Positions 55,326-64,000 of a stretch of DNA of 64,000 nt are shown in pieces (position 1 is the stretch's first letter; each line of letters starts with the position of its first letter). The position numbers were made by a program, and so were the translations under genes. Source of the stretch: Devosia indica (GTDB taxonomy: Bacteria; Pseudomonadota; Alphaproteobacteria; Rhizobiales; Devosiaceae); assembly GCF_003056405.1 (NCBI RefSeq), contig NZ_PYVZ01000001.1, forward strand, positions 62,001-126,000, read 5' to 3'. The notes under the pieces were generated by a model, which worked only from the letters and a program-made list of their open reading frames with translations, was not told the origin of the DNA and ran no database searches.

Positions 55326-56213
55326 ATGAAGCTGTTTGCCCAATTGCTGCAAAACAAGAAGGCGATGACGGGCCTCGTCATCCTCACCGTCATTATCCTG
55401 GTGGCGATCTTTGCCCCGCTGCTGACCGAATACAGCCCCGTCAAGCGCGTCGGCCGGCCGCACCAGGCGCCGAGCTGGGACCATTGGATGGGCACCACGC
55501 GGCTGGGGCATGACGTGTTTTCGCGTCTCGTCCATGGGGCGCGCGTGTCGCTGGCCGTGGGGTTTGGTGCGGGGCTGCTGATCACGCTGATCGGCACGGT
55601 GCTGGGCATCATCGCCGGCTACAAGGGCGGGGTGGTCGACGAGGTCATCAACTTCTTCACCAATATGGTGCTGGTGGTGCCGAACCTGCCGCTATTGCTG
55701 GTGCTGGCCGCCTTTATCGGCCAGGCGAGCCCTCTGGTCATTGCCATCATCCTGGGGCTGACCTCCTGGGCCTGGGGCGTGCGCGTCACCCGCTCGGAAA
55801 CGCTTTCGATCCGCCAGCGCGATTTCGTCAAATCGGCCGAAATGCTGGGCGAACCGGGCTGGCGCATCATGTTGTTCGAAATCTTCCCGAACCTGATTTC
55901 CATCGTCGGCATCAATTTCATCGGCTCGGTGATTTTCGCGGTGATCACCGAGGCGACGCTGGAATTCCTCGGGCTGGGCGATCCCAACACAGTCTCCTGG
56001 GGCATCATGCTCTATAACGCGCAGAATGCGGCGGCCCTGGCCGTCGGGGCCTGGTGGGACATTCTGGCGCCGTGTTTCGCCCTGGCCTTCCTTGGCCTGG
56101 GGCTGGCGCTGATCAATTTTGCTATCGACGAAATCGCCAATCCGCGCCTGCGGACCGGGGGCATGCTCAATCGCTGGACCCGCATGGTGCGGCTCGGGGA
56201 GGGCAAGCTATGA
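55326..56213 (+). CDS. peptide-type ABC transporter permease (DppC family)
   Basis: This 295-residue permease starts MKLFAQLLQNKKAMTGLVILTVIILVAIFAPLL, and has HWMGTTRLGHDVFSRLVHGAR and RQRDFVKSAEMLGEPGWRIMLFEIFPNL (EAA loop). Its stop overlaps the next ATPase start by four bases. Confidence 0.92.
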   Translation: MKLFAQLLQNKKAMTGLVILTVIILVAIFAPLLTEYSPVKRVGRPHQAPSWDHWMGTTRLGHDVFSRLVHGARVSLAVGFGAGLLITLIGTVLGIIAGYKGGVVDEVINFFTNMVLVVPNLPLLLVLAAFIGQASPLVIAIILGLTSWAWGVRVTRSETLSIRQRDFVKSAEMLGEPGWRIMLFEIFPNLISIVGINFIGSVIFAVITEATLEFLGLGDPNTVSWGIMLYNAQNAAALAVGAWWDILAPCFALAFLGLGLALINFAIDEIANPRLRTGGMLNRWTRMVRLGEGKL

Positions 56214-57028
56214 GCCAGCCGGTCCTTTCCGTTCGCAATCTCAATATCGATTATGTCGGTGCCGAGGGTGATTTCCACGCCGTCAAAAATGTCAGCTTCG
56301 ACATTGCGCCGGGCGAGTTCTTCGGCCTGGCCGGCGAGTCCGGCTGTGGCAAGTCGACCATCGCCTTTGCCATCTCCCGCCTGCACCGGCCGCCGGCACT
56401 GATCCGCACAGGCAGCGTGATCGCGGTCAATGGCCGCAATGTGCTCGAACTCGATGATGCCGATCTGCGCCGCTTCCGCTGGCGTGAGGTGGCCATGGTG
56501 TTCCAGAGCGCGATGAATTCGCTCAATCCGGTGCTGACCATCGAGGCGCAGTTCTATGATGTGCTCAAGGCGCATGGACCCATCAGCCGGGCTGCAGCGC
56601 GGGAGCGGGCAGCCGAGCTGCTCAAACTGGTCGATATCGCCCCGGACCGGCTCGATGCCTTTCCACACCAGTGCTCGGGCGGCATGCGGCAGCGCATCGT
56701 CATCGCCATCTGCCTGGCGCTCAATCCCAAGCTCCTGATCATGGACGAGCCAACCACGGCGCTGGACGTGGTGGTGCAGCGCGAAATCCTGCAGCGCATC
56801 GACGTGCTGCGGAAAAAGCTGGGCTTTTCGGTGCTGTTCATCACCCATGATCTGGGGCTGATGGTGCAGGTCAGCGACCGCATCGGCATCATGCTCGAGG
56901 GCGAACTGGTCGAGGTCAATGACGCCCAGACCATCTATCGCCAGCCCCAGCATGCCTATACCAAGCGGCTCTGGGCCTCGATGCCCAAGCTGCGCGGCGA
57001 ACAGACCCGCCTGGAGGCCGCGCCATGA
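56210..57028 (+). CDS. peptide-type ABC transporter ATPase (DppD family)
   Basis: This 272-residue ATPase has Walker A GESGCGKST, signature [17 protein letters not shown] and Walker B LLIMDEPTTALDVVVQ. ATG 56210 overlaps the permease stop (ATGA). The C-terminus is short for a DppD-like protein; it may lack the Cys-rich iron-sulfur tail. Confidence 0.92.
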   Translation: MSQPVLSVRNLNIDYVGAEGDFHAVKNVSFDIAPGEFFGLAGESGCGKSTIAFAISRLHRPPALIRTGSVIAVNGRNVLELDDADLRRFRWREVAMVFQSAMNSLNPVLTIEAQFYDVLKAHGPISRAAARERAAELLKLVDIAPDRLDAFPHQCSGGMRQRIVIAICLALNPKLLIMDEPTTALDVVVQREILQRIDVLRKKLGFSVLFITHDLGLMVQVSDRIGIMLEGELVEVNDAQTIYRQPQHAYTKRLWASMPKLRGEQTRLEAAP

Positions 57029-57942
57029 GCGACATGACGAGCAATGCCATTCTGGCGCTGGACAATGTTTCGAAGGTGTTCGGCCGGGCCGACAAGCCAG
57101 TCTATGCCGCGCGTTCAGTGAGCTTTGCGCTGCATCCGGGGCGCACGCTGGCGCTGGTCGGGGAATCCGGATCGGGCAAGACCACGGCAGCACGCCTGAT
57201 CATGCGCGAATATGTGCCCGATGAGGGCCGCCTGCTGTTCAAGGGCGCCCCCATGGGCAAGGCCGACGCCAAGGCGCTCAAGGCCTATCGATCGGCGGTG
57301 CAGATGGTGTTCCAGGACCCGTTTGCCGCGCTCAACCCAACCCATACCATTCGCTATCATCTCGAGCGGCCGCTGCGCCTGCATCAGCCGGACCTGGATG
57401 CCGCCCAGCGCAAAGCCGCCATTGTCGAGCTGCTGGAGCGCGTGAAGCTCGACCCGGCGCAGATGATGCCCAAGTTCCCCCATGAGCTCTCGGGCGGGCA
57501 GCGCCAGCGCATTTCCATTGCCCGGGCCCTAGCGGTGAACCCGCAAGTGATCGTTGCCGACGAGCCCACCTCCATGCTCGACGTTTCGGTGCGGCAGGGC
57601 ATTTTGAACCTGCTCAACGACATGAAGGCGGAGCTGAAACTGGCCCTGCTCTATATCACCCATGACATTGCCACGGCGCGCTATGTGGCCGACGACATCA
57701 TGGTGATGTATGCCGGCCAGATCGTGGAATGGGGGGCCGTGGACAAGGTGCTCGACGATCCGCACCACCCTTATACGCGGCTGCTGCTCTCGGCGGTGCC
57801 CGACCCGGACCGGCGCTTTGATGATGTGCGCTTTGCCGATGAACTGAGCCGGATCGATGAGATCCGCACCCAGTCCGCCCTGCCGCAGACCCAGATCAGC
57901 CAGGTCGGCGACAACCATTTCTTCCGCGCCCTGCCCGCCTGA
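57025..57942 (+). CDS. peptide-type ABC transporter ATPase (DppF family)
   Basis: This 305-residue ATPase has Walker A GESGSGKTT, signature [15 protein letters not shown] and Walker B VIVADEPTSMLDVSVR. It is coupled to the preceding gene (ATGA) and is the second nucleotide-binding subunit of the importer. Confidence 0.93.
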   Translation: MSDMTSNAILALDNVSKVFGRADKPVYAARSVSFALHPGRTLALVGESGSGKTTAARLIMREYVPDEGRLLFKGAPMGKADAKALKAYRSAVQMVFQDPFAALNPTHTIRYHLERPLRLHQPDLDAAQRKAAIVELLERVKLDPAQMMPKFPHELSGGQRQRISIARALAVNPQVIVADEPTSMLDVSVRQGILNLLNDMKAELKLALLYITHDIATARYVADDIMVMYAGQIVEWGAVDKVLDDPHHPYTRLLLSAVPDPDRRFDDVRFADELSRIDEIRTQSALPQTQISQVGDNHFFRALPA

Positions 57943-57949
57943 GCCAACA

Positions 57950-58936
57950 ATGACCATACGCCTCAGCGCCGCCATCGAGCGCTTTCCGATTGCCGGGAAC
58001 TTCACCATCGCGCGCGGCAGCAAGACCGAGGCCGTGGTGGTGGCGGTCCGGCTGGAACAGGACGGACATATCGGGCGCGGCGAATGCGTGCCCTATGCCC
58101 GCTATGGCGAGACCCCTCAGAGCACGCTGGCCGCCATTGAAGCACTAATACCCGCATTTGCGGCAGGTATGAGCCGGGTCGATTTGCAGGAAGCGCTGCC
58201 ACCGGGCGCCGCACGCAATGCGCTCGACTGTGCCTTGTGGGATCTGGAAGCGAAACGCGCCGGCACGTCGGTGACGGCGCTGGCCGGAACGACACTTCCG
58301 CAGCATATCGAAACGGCCTTCACTATCAGCCTCGGCACGCCCGACGGCATGGCCGAGGCCGCTGCAAAAGCCGCGCATCTGCCGCTGCTCAAGATCAAGC
58401 TGGGCGCCCCCGGTGATGCCGAGCGCCTTGGGGCTGTGCGGGCGGCGGCGCCAGACACGCGTCTGGTCGTCGATGCCAATGAAGGCTGGCACCCCGATGA
58501 TCTGCCGGTGCTGCTCGATATCTGCGCCCATTGCCGGGTCGAATTGGTCGAACAGCCGCTGCCCGCCGGCGCGGATGGGGCGCTTGCCGAGATCAACCAC
58601 ACGGTGCCGATCTGTGCCGATGAAAGCGTGCATGCCCTTGCCGGGCTTGAAGCCCTGGTCGGGCGCTATGAGGCGATCAATGTCAAACTCGACAAGACAG
58701 GCGGCCTCACCGAAGCCCTGGCGGTTGCCGCGCGCGCCGAGGCACTGGGCCTTTCCGTCATGGTGGGCTGCATGGTCAGCACTTCGCTTTCCATGCTTCC
58801 AGCGCGGCTGCTGGCGTCGCGGGCGCGCTGGATCGACCTTGATGGTCCGCTCCTGTTGGAGCAGGACCGGCCGGACGGACTGGCCTATGAGGGCGGAACA
58901 ATTGCCGGTGGGGCATCACCGCTCTGGGGCGGCTGA
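57950..58936 (+). CDS. dipeptide epimerase (L-Ala-D/L-Glu epimerase type, enolase superfamily)
   Basis: This 328-residue muconate-lactonising-subgroup enzyme has the catalytic Lys pair in LLKIKLG, metal ligands in VVDANEGW, LVEQPLP and ICADESVH, and the second catalytic Lys in NVKLDKTGG. In E. coli the related YcjG epimerises L-Ala-D-Glu from murein. It starts seven bases after the ATPase stop, so it belongs to the peptide importer operon. Other dipeptides are possible substrates. Confidence 0.87.
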   Translation: MTIRLSAAIERFPIAGNFTIARGSKTEAVVVAVRLEQDGHIGRGECVPYARYGETPQSTLAAIEALIPAFAAGMSRVDLQEALPPGAARNALDCALWDLEAKRAGTSVTALAGTTLPQHIETAFTISLGTPDGMAEAAAKAAHLPLLKIKLGAPGDAERLGAVRAAAPDTRLVVDANEGWHPDDLPVLLDICAHCRVELVEQPLPAGADGALAEINHTVPICADESVHALAGLEALVGRYEAINVKLDKTGGLTEALAVAARAEALGLSVMVGCMVSTSLSMLPARLLASRARWIDLDGPLLLEQDRPDGLAYEGGTIAGGASPLWGG

Positions 58937-58950
58937 GCGTCCGGCGCGGA

Positions 58951-59808
58951 TCACTTCGGATGCGTCACATCCCGCGTCCGCTTGAGCGCATCCACGGTCT
59001 GTTCATAGCGCTGGCTGGCAACGCCCAGAAACAGGCAATCGACAATGGCCAGCTGGGCGATACGGCTGACCATGGCGCCGGCGCGCAGCCGGCTTTCGCG
59101 GGCCCGGGCCACCAGGCATTCGTCGGCTGCTCCGGCCAGGGGCGAATCCGGTGCGCCGGTGAGGGCCACGGTCAAAGCCCCGGCGTCGCGGGCAATTTCG
59201 AGAAAGCGGACCGTATCGGCGGTGGCGCCGGAATGGGAGAAGCCCAGGGCGACCGTTCCTGCCGGCGACAACAAGGCCGCGGTCCAGGCCTCATGCGGAT
59301 CGGCCAGCAGGAAGGCGTTGCGGCCAATGCGGAACAGCTTGTGATGCAGGTCCTGGGCGACGAACTGGCTGGCACCGATGCCGAACAGCAGGATGCGTTC
59401 GGCCTGGTCGACTGCTGCTACGACGCGTTCGAGCACGCCATAATCGAGGCCCGAGACGGTTTCGTCGATGGCCAGGATTTCCAGCGACGCCACTTTCGAG
59501 GCCATTTCCTGCAAGGTATCGGACTGGGCAATCTCGGCCCCCAGCATCAGATCGGTGCCGAATTGCGCAGCTTCCTTGCCCAGCTCGGTGGCCAGGCTCA
59601 TGCGCAATTGCGCATAGCCCGACAAGCCCAGCGTGCGGCAGAAGCGGACCACCGAGGCGACCGAGGTGCCGCAGCTTTCGGCCAGTTCGGAAATGGTCTG
59701 GTCGAGCACGATGCGGGGCTGGTCGCGGATCACCGTCGCCACGCGCTGCATGGCCGGTGTGAACTTGTCCACAGACGCTTCGATCGTCGACTGGATACCC
59801 AAAATCAA
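58951..59808 (-). CDS. RpiR-family transcriptional regulator (second)
   Basis: This regulator of about 285 residues has an N-terminal helix-turn-helix (TISELAESCGTSVASVVRFCRTLGLSGYAQLRMSL) and a SIS domain (ILLFGIGASQFVAQDLHHKL, ALGFSHSGATADTVRFLEIA). The start is doubtful. Two in-frame TTG codons (ending at 59808 and 59802) sit just after AAGGGGA, whereas an ATG at 59913 adds 35 residues with no family resemblance. It diverges from the second peptide-importer binding-protein gene and probably controls it. Confidence 0.82.
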   Translation of the reverse strand: MILGIQSTIEASVDKFTPAMQRVATVIRDQPRIVLDQTISELAESCGTSVASVVRFCRTLGLSGYAQLRMSLATELGKEAAQFGTDLMLGAEIAQSDTLQEMASKVASLEILAIDETVSGLDYGVLERVVAAVDQAERILLFGIGASQFVAQDLHHKLFRIGRNAFLLADPHEAWTAALLSPAGTVALGFSHSGATADTVRFLEIARDAGALTVALTGAPDSPLAGAADECLVARARESRLRAGAMVSRIAQLAIVDCLFLGVASQRYEQTVDALKRTRDVTHPK

Positions 59809-59904
59809 TTCCCCTTCGGCCCGCCTGCCATAGTCCGGGGCGGCCACGCGGCGCGACCCTAGCTGAAGCTGGCTGCGCCGCCCATTGAAACAAAAGTTCA
59901 CTAC

Positions 59905-59921
59905 TTTCATCAAGCGTGAAA
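59905..59921. promoter_or_regulatory. inverted repeat TTTCA-N7-TGAAA in the rpiR2/importer promoter
   Basis: Five-base arms lie in the divergent region, with a TTGACA hexamer at 59926-59931 next to them. Possible RpiR2 site; it does not resemble the GGAAT sites of the first RpiR locus. Confidence 0.4.
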
Positions 59922-60068
59922 ATTATTGACAGCCCGGACCGGGACTTCATAGGTTTGTCAAAGAGGTTGGTGCGGCTGGCCCGGCCCTCGCGCTCGCTTG
60001 GCCAGGCACTTGTCGACCTTGGCACGGCTCCCAAAAAGCGGGGCCGGCTCAACAGTGAGGGAATATCG

Positions 60069-61586
60069 ATGAACCAGTTTTCACCCAAGACGCTACTGGC
60101 CGGCCTCGCCGTTGCCACGGCCCTGACCTCGGTTTCGGCCGCGCTGCCGGCCCAGGCCGCCGAATTGCGCATGGCCTGGTCGCAGGATGCCACCGGCCTT
60201 GATCCGCACAAACAGACCGCCTTTTCTTCGCTCCGCCTGCTTGAGCTGATCTATGAGCCGCTGGTGCGGCTGGATGCCGATCTCAATGTTGTGCCGGCCA
60301 TCGCCTCGAGCTGGGAATTCGCCGAGGACGCCCGGACGCTGACCTTCACCATCGACACCAATGCCAAGTTCTCCGATGGCGCTTCGGTGACCTCGGCGGA
60401 CGTCAAGGCATCGTTCGAGCGCCTGCTCGATGAAGCCACTTCTGCTGCGGCCCGGTCGAACTTCCTTTCGATCGAAAGCATTGACACACCGGACGATGCC
60501 ACCATCGTCTTCAACCTCTCGACTCCCGATGTGCCGATCCTGGTCGCGATGGCCACGATCAACGCTGCCGTCATGCCGGCCGCGGAAATCGAAGCGGGCA
60601 CCGTGGGCACCGAGGCGATTGGCTCGGGCCCCTTCGTGCTGGAAAGCTGGGAGCCCAATGCACGTGAAGTGCTGAGCGCCAACGAGAACTGGGCCGGCGG
60701 CGAGCTGGCCATTGACGGCATCACAATTTCGGTGCTGCCCGACGAAATGGCGATCCTGGCCTCGCTGCGCGCGGGGCAGACCGATTTCGCCCTGCTCAAC
60801 GACCCGCTGGTCGCTACGCTGGTGCCGATGGAAGCCGGTCTCGAGCTGAACCGGGTCGGCGTGCTGAACTACAATGTGCTCCAGCTCAACCCCTCGCGCC
60901 CGCCAATGGACAATCTCCTGGTCCGGCAAGCCATGAGCTGCGCCATTGACCGGCAGGAGATCATCGACGCGGCGCTGGCTGGTGAAGGCAAGGTGACCGG
61001 GCCGCTGACCATGCCGGCCTTTGCGCAGGATCCGGCCAATCTGTTCTGCTATGAGCAGGATCTGGAACGGGCCAGGGAACTGATGGCTGAATCGGGCGTG
61101 GACGGCTTCTCGGCCACGGTTATTGCCGCCACCGGCGAACCCCCGGTCGCCGCCTCCGAAGCCCAGGTGCTGCAGGCTCAGCTCGCCGAAATCGGTATCG
61201 ATCTCGAAATCGAGATGATGGAACTCAATGTCTATGTCGATGCCTGGCTGGCCGGGGATTTCGACATGGCAGTGGCCCAGAATGGCGGCCGTCCTGACCC
61301 CTATCCGATGTACAACCGCTACTTCACCAATGAAGGCAATCTGGCCCATGTCTCCAACTTCCCGGATGACGAGCTGGACAGCCTGATGAAGCAGGGGCAG
61401 GCCGAAACGGACCCGGCCAAGCGCGTCGAAATCTTCCAGGCTTTCGAAAGCCGCCTGGCCGAGCAGTCACCCTGGCTGTGGCTGTCGACCGGCTATAGCT
61501 ACACCGCCCAGCGCGAGAGTGTTTCGGGCTTTACGCCTTCGCCAACCGGCACGCTGTTCGGCCTGGTCAATGTTTCGGTAGAGTAG
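60069..61586 (+). CDS. ABC transporter substrate-binding protein, family 5 (second importer)
   Basis: This 505-residue periplasmic protein has a signal peptide (MNQFSPKTLLAGLAVATALTS to QAAE) and the family 5 pattern (LRMAWSQDATGLDPHKQTAFSSLRLLELIYEPLV; TIDTNAKFSDGASVTSADVKASFERLL; RQAMSCAIDRQEIIDAA). ATG 60069 is chosen because it opens the signal peptide; longer in-frame starts run into the promoter. Substrate probably a peptide or a muropeptide. Confidence 0.88.
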   Translation: MNQFSPKTLLAGLAVATALTSVSAALPAQAAELRMAWSQDATGLDPHKQTAFSSLRLLELIYEPLVRLDADLNVVPAIASSWEFAEDARTLTFTIDTNAKFSDGASVTSADVKASFERLLDEATSAAARSNFLSIESIDTPDDATIVFNLSTPDVPILVAMATINAAVMPAAEIEAGTVGTEAIGSGPFVLESWEPNAREVLSANENWAGGELAIDGITISVLPDEMAILASLRAGQTDFALLNDPLVATLVPMEAGLELNRVGVLNYNVLQLNPSRPPMDNLLVRQAMSCAIDRQEIIDAALAGEGKVTGPLTMPAFAQDPANLFCYEQDLERARELMAESGVDGFSATVIAATGEPPVAASEAQVLQAQLAEIGIDLEIEMMELNVYVDAWLAGDFDMAVAQNGGRPDPYPMYNRYFTNEGNLAHVSNFPDDELDSLMKQGQAETDPAKRVEIFQAFESRLAEQSPWLWLSTGYSYTAQRESVSGFTPSPTGTLFGLVNVSVE

Positions 61587-61598
61587 TTCAAGCCAAAC

Positions 61599-61620
61599 GG
61601 GCCGGCCTGCGGGCCGGTCC
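61599..61620. other. intercistronic hairpin after the second binding-protein gene
   Basis: GGGCCGGCC pairs with GGCCGGTCC (one G-U) around a 4-base loop, without a T-run, in the 51-base gap before the permease. Same placement as the hairpin at 54296-54319. Confidence 0.6.
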
Positions 61621-61637
61621 AACCCGGATCCTGTCCC

Positions 61638-62597
61638 ATGAGTTATGTGGTTCAGCGCCTGCTGACCTTCCCGCTGATCCTTCTCGGGGTTTCCATTCTG
61701 GTCTTTGTCGCCATCCGGCTGGTGCCGGGCGATGCCATCACCGCCATGCTGGGCACCGAGGCCGGCCTTCTGACGCCGGTGCAGCGCGAGGCGCTGGCCG
61801 CCTATTTCGGCATCGACCAACCCATCTGGGCGCAATATCTGCGCTGGCTGACCGGCCTGTTCCAGGGCGATCTCGGGATCTCCTCGATCTATGGCAAGCC
61901 GGTGCTGACCGTGATCCTCGAGCGGTTTCCGCTCACCCTGCAACTTTCGCTGATGTCGATGGTGATTGCGCTCAGTGTCGGTGTGCCGCTGGGCGTGCTC
62001 GCCGCCTCACGCAATGAGCGGCCCAGCGATCTCGTCGTGCGGGTCCTGGCCATGCTGGGCCAGTCGACCCCCAATTTCGTTGTCGGCATTCTCATCATCT
62101 ACGTACTTTCGGTGTTTTTCGGCTTTGTTCCGGCCATGGGCACCTTCACGCCGCTGTTCGCCGATCCGCTGGCCAGCATCGCCCAGCTAATCTTCCCGGC
62201 CATTACGCTGGGCTTTGCCTTTGCCGCCTCGGTGACCCGCATTTCGCGCTCGGCCATGCTCGATGTGCTGAGCGATGATTACGTGCGCACGGCCCGCTCC
62301 AAGGGCGCGACGCCGATGAGCGTAATCTGGCATCACGCCCTGCCCAACGCGCTTATCCCCGTGGTGACGCTGTCCGGCGTCGAATTCGGCTATCTCCTGG
62401 GTGGCGCCGTCATCGTTGAACAGATCTTCGCCCTGCCCGGCCTTGGGCGGCTGGTGCTCGATGCCATCACCCAGCGCGATTATGCGCTGGTGCAGGGCAC
62501 GGTGCTGTTCATTGCCTTCAACTTCCTGGTGGTCAATCTGCTCGTCGATCTCGCCTATGTTGCCCTCGACCCGCGCATCCGGATCGGGAGGCGCTGA
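61638..62597 (+). CDS. peptide-type ABC transporter permease (DppB family), second importer
   Basis: This 319-residue permease starts MSYVVQRLLTFPLILLGVSILVFVAIRLVPGDAI and has the EAA loop VRTARSKGATPMSVIWHHALPNALIP. It has six helices and overlaps the next gene start at its stop (TGATG). Confidence 0.93.
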   Translation: MSYVVQRLLTFPLILLGVSILVFVAIRLVPGDAITAMLGTEAGLLTPVQREALAAYFGIDQPIWAQYLRWLTGLFQGDLGISSIYGKPVLTVILERFPLTLQLSLMSMVIALSVGVPLGVLAASRNERPSDLVVRVLAMLGQSTPNFVVGILIIYVLSVFFGFVPAMGTFTPLFADPLASIAQLIFPAITLGFAFAASVTRISRSAMLDVLSDDYVRTARSKGATPMSVIWHHALPNALIPVVTLSGVEFGYLLGGAVIVEQIFALPGLGRLVLDAITQRDYALVQGTVLFIAFNFLVVNLLVDLAYVALDPRIRIGRR

Positions 62598-63439
62598 TGG
62601 GCAAAATGCTCTCATCGCTGTTCCGCCACCCATCTGGGCGCATTGGCCTGGTCATTATCGGGTTCTACCTGCTCGCGGCCATTCTGGGCACGCTGGGCCT
62701 GACCCCGCATGACCCGCTCAAGCTTTTTGCCATCGACCGGCTCAAGGCGCCCAGCGGCACCTACTGGTTCGGCACGGACCTGCTTGGCCGCGATGCCTTC
62801 AGCCGCCTCATGGTGGGCATTCGCCAGTCCATGCTGATCGCCTTTGCCTCGGTGGCCATTGCCACAATTGCCGGCACAATCATCGGCCTGGTTTCGGCCT
62901 GGTGGGGCGGCCTCTGGGACGGCATTTTCATGCGCGTCATGGACGTGTTGCTGGCCTTCCCCGCGATCCTGCTGGCGCTGCTGATCATCGCCATTGTGGG
63001 GCCCGGAACGATGACCAGCGTGGCCGCCATCGCCATTGTCTATACGCCGATCTTTGCCCGCGTGGTGCGCGGTCCTGCCCTGTCCTTGAAGCAGCGTGAC
63101 TTTGTCGATGCCGCTCGCACCTTCGGCAGTTCACAGGGCTATGTGCTGACACGGCATTTGCTGCTCAACCTGGTCGCGCCGCTCGCCGTGCAGGTGACGC
63201 TGGCGTTGGCCTGGGCGCTGCTGACGGAAGCGGGCCTGTCGTTTCTCGGGCTTGGTACCCAGCCGCCCACCCCATCGCTGGGGCTGATGCTGGCAGAAAG
63301 CCGCAATCTGATGACGCATGCGCCCTGGCTGATGATCTTTCCGGCTGTCACCATCATGCTGGGCATTCTCGGTTTCAACCTGACCGGCGATGCCTTGCGC
63401 GACATTCTCGATCCGCGCACCCAGAGGAGGGAAGCATGA
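62597..63439 (+). CDS. peptide-type ABC transporter permease (DppC family), second importer
   Basis: This 280-residue permease has the YWFGTDLLGRDAFSRLMVGIRQS segment and the EAA loop LKQRDFVDAARTFGSSQGYVLTRHLLLNLVAP. It is coupled at both ends by overlapping start/stop codons. Confidence 0.93.
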   Translation: MGKMLSSLFRHPSGRIGLVIIGFYLLAAILGTLGLTPHDPLKLFAIDRLKAPSGTYWFGTDLLGRDAFSRLMVGIRQSMLIAFASVAIATIAGTIIGLVSAWWGGLWDGIFMRVMDVLLAFPAILLALLIIAIVGPGTMTSVAAIAIVYTPIFARVVRGPALSLKQRDFVDAARTFGSSQGYVLTRHLLLNLVAPLAVQVTLALAWALLTEAGLSFLGLGTQPPTPSLGLMLAESRNLMTHAPWLMIFPAVTIMLGILGFNLTGDALRDILDPRTQRREA

Positions 63440-64000
63440 CCGGTCTGCTCTCCGTCAAGGACCTGCGCGTCGGCTTCGGCCAGGACCCCAGAGCCAATGA
63501 AGTGGTCAAGGGTGTCAGCTTCGATCTTGCCGCCGGCGAGATCCTGGCCATTGTCGGGGAATCGGGCTCGGGCAAGTCGGTCTCGGCCCTCTCGATCAAC
63601 CGGCTGGTCGATTTCGGCGGCGGCCGGATCACCCATGGCGCGATACACCTCACCCGTTCCGATGGGACGGAGCTCGATGTCGCAAGGGCCGATGAAAAGA
63701 CCCTGCTGGGCATTCGCGGCCGTGATGTCGGGATGATCTTTCAGGAGCCAATGACCTCGCTCAATCCGGTTCATACCGTGGGTGCGCAGATCGAGGAGGC
63801 ATTCCGCCTTTCCAAGGGGCTGACCGGCGCGCAGGCGCACAAGGCGACCTTGGACGTGCTGGGACGCGTCCGCATTCCCGATGCCCAGTCCCGGCTCGGC
63901 TATTATCCGCACCAGCTTTCCGGTGGCATGCGGCAGCGCATCATGATCGCCATGGCGCTGGCGGCCAGTCCGCGCCTGCTGATTGCGGACGAGCCGACCA
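63436..64000 (+). CDS. peptide-type ABC transporter ATPase, partial (3' end beyond window)
   Basis: The visible 188 residues begin [14 protein letters not shown] and include Walker [24 protein letters not shown], signature [15 protein letters not shown] and the start of Walker B LLIADEPT. It may be DppD-like or the first half of a fused double ATPase; the window ends before this can be told. Confidence 0.9.
   Translation, partial: MTGLLSVKDLRVGFGQDPRANEVVKGVSFDLAAGEILAIVGESGSGKSVSALSINRLVDFGGGRITHGAIHLTRSDGTELDVARADEKTLLGIRGRDVGMIFQEPMTSLNPVHTVGAQIEEAFRLSKGLTGAQAHKATLDVLGRVRIPDAQSRLGYYPHQLSGGMRQRIMIAMALAASPRLLIADEPT

Overview
This 64 kb window looks like chromosomal DNA of an alphaproteobacterium, most likely a Hyphomicrobiales (Rhizobiales) member such as a Devosia-like genus. 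The reasons are the dense GC-rich coding, the pcaDCHGB order with a divergent pcaQ, the many ABC and TRAP uptake systems, and RpiR, IclR, AraC and LysR regulators placed beside the operons they probably control. The genus is an inference. I see no rRNA, tRNA, insertion sequence, phage gene, integrase or CRISPR array.

Region 1 (1-25.8 kb) is aromatic-acid catabolism. The protocatechuate operon pcaDCHGB (pcaB cut by the window start) faces the LysR activator pcaQ. An AraC-type pobR faces pobA (4-hydroxybenzoate to protocatechuate). A TRAP transporter diverges from a MarR regulator. A five-gene minus-strand operon encodes a feruloyl-CoA-synthase-type ligase, thiolase, SDR dehydrogenase, 4HBT thioesterase and enoyl-CoA hydratase: the set needed to beta-oxidise hydroxycinnamates to hydroxybenzoates. 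Next come an IclR regulator with a divergent ThDP enzyme plus a dihydroxyacetophenone-dioxygenase-type cupin, then a branched-chain-type ABC importer whose operon ends in an aromatic aldehyde dehydrogenase, with a divergent AraC regulator. Most branches converge on 4-hydroxybenzoate, protocatechuate and 3-oxoadipate.

Region 2 (25.8-42.9 kb) looks like a cell-surface or matrix island. A minus-strand operon encodes an extremely Asp/Asn-rich repeat protein, a 668-residue putative secreted protein with internal repeats, and a type I secretion ATPase and membrane-fusion protein; the ATPase carries a long Pro/Ala/Gly-rich N-terminal extension. A LuxR-type regulator, an unknown protein and a BTAD-domain regulator follow. 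Then come a GH10 endo-xylanase lipoprotein, a CBM60-like exported protein, UDP-xylose synthase, UDP-glucose dehydrogenase, a membrane GT2 glycosyltransferase and a nucleotide-sugar epimerase. Together they suggest a xylose-containing exopolysaccharide made and trimmed next to a secreted protein system. This is the best candidate for an undescribed system.

Region 3 (42.9-64 kb) looks like PTS-independent amino-sugar and muropeptide salvage: BadF-type sugar kinase, NanE epimerase, a complete sugar ABC importer, an RpiR regulator, MurQ etherase, a GNAT acetyltransferase, NagZ, a complete peptide ABC importer, an L-Ala-D/L-Glu-type epimerase, a second RpiR regulator and a second peptide importer running off the window end. 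Two promoters here carry paired GGAAT-N5-ATTCC sites with identical 32 bp spacing, a likely RpiR regulon signature.
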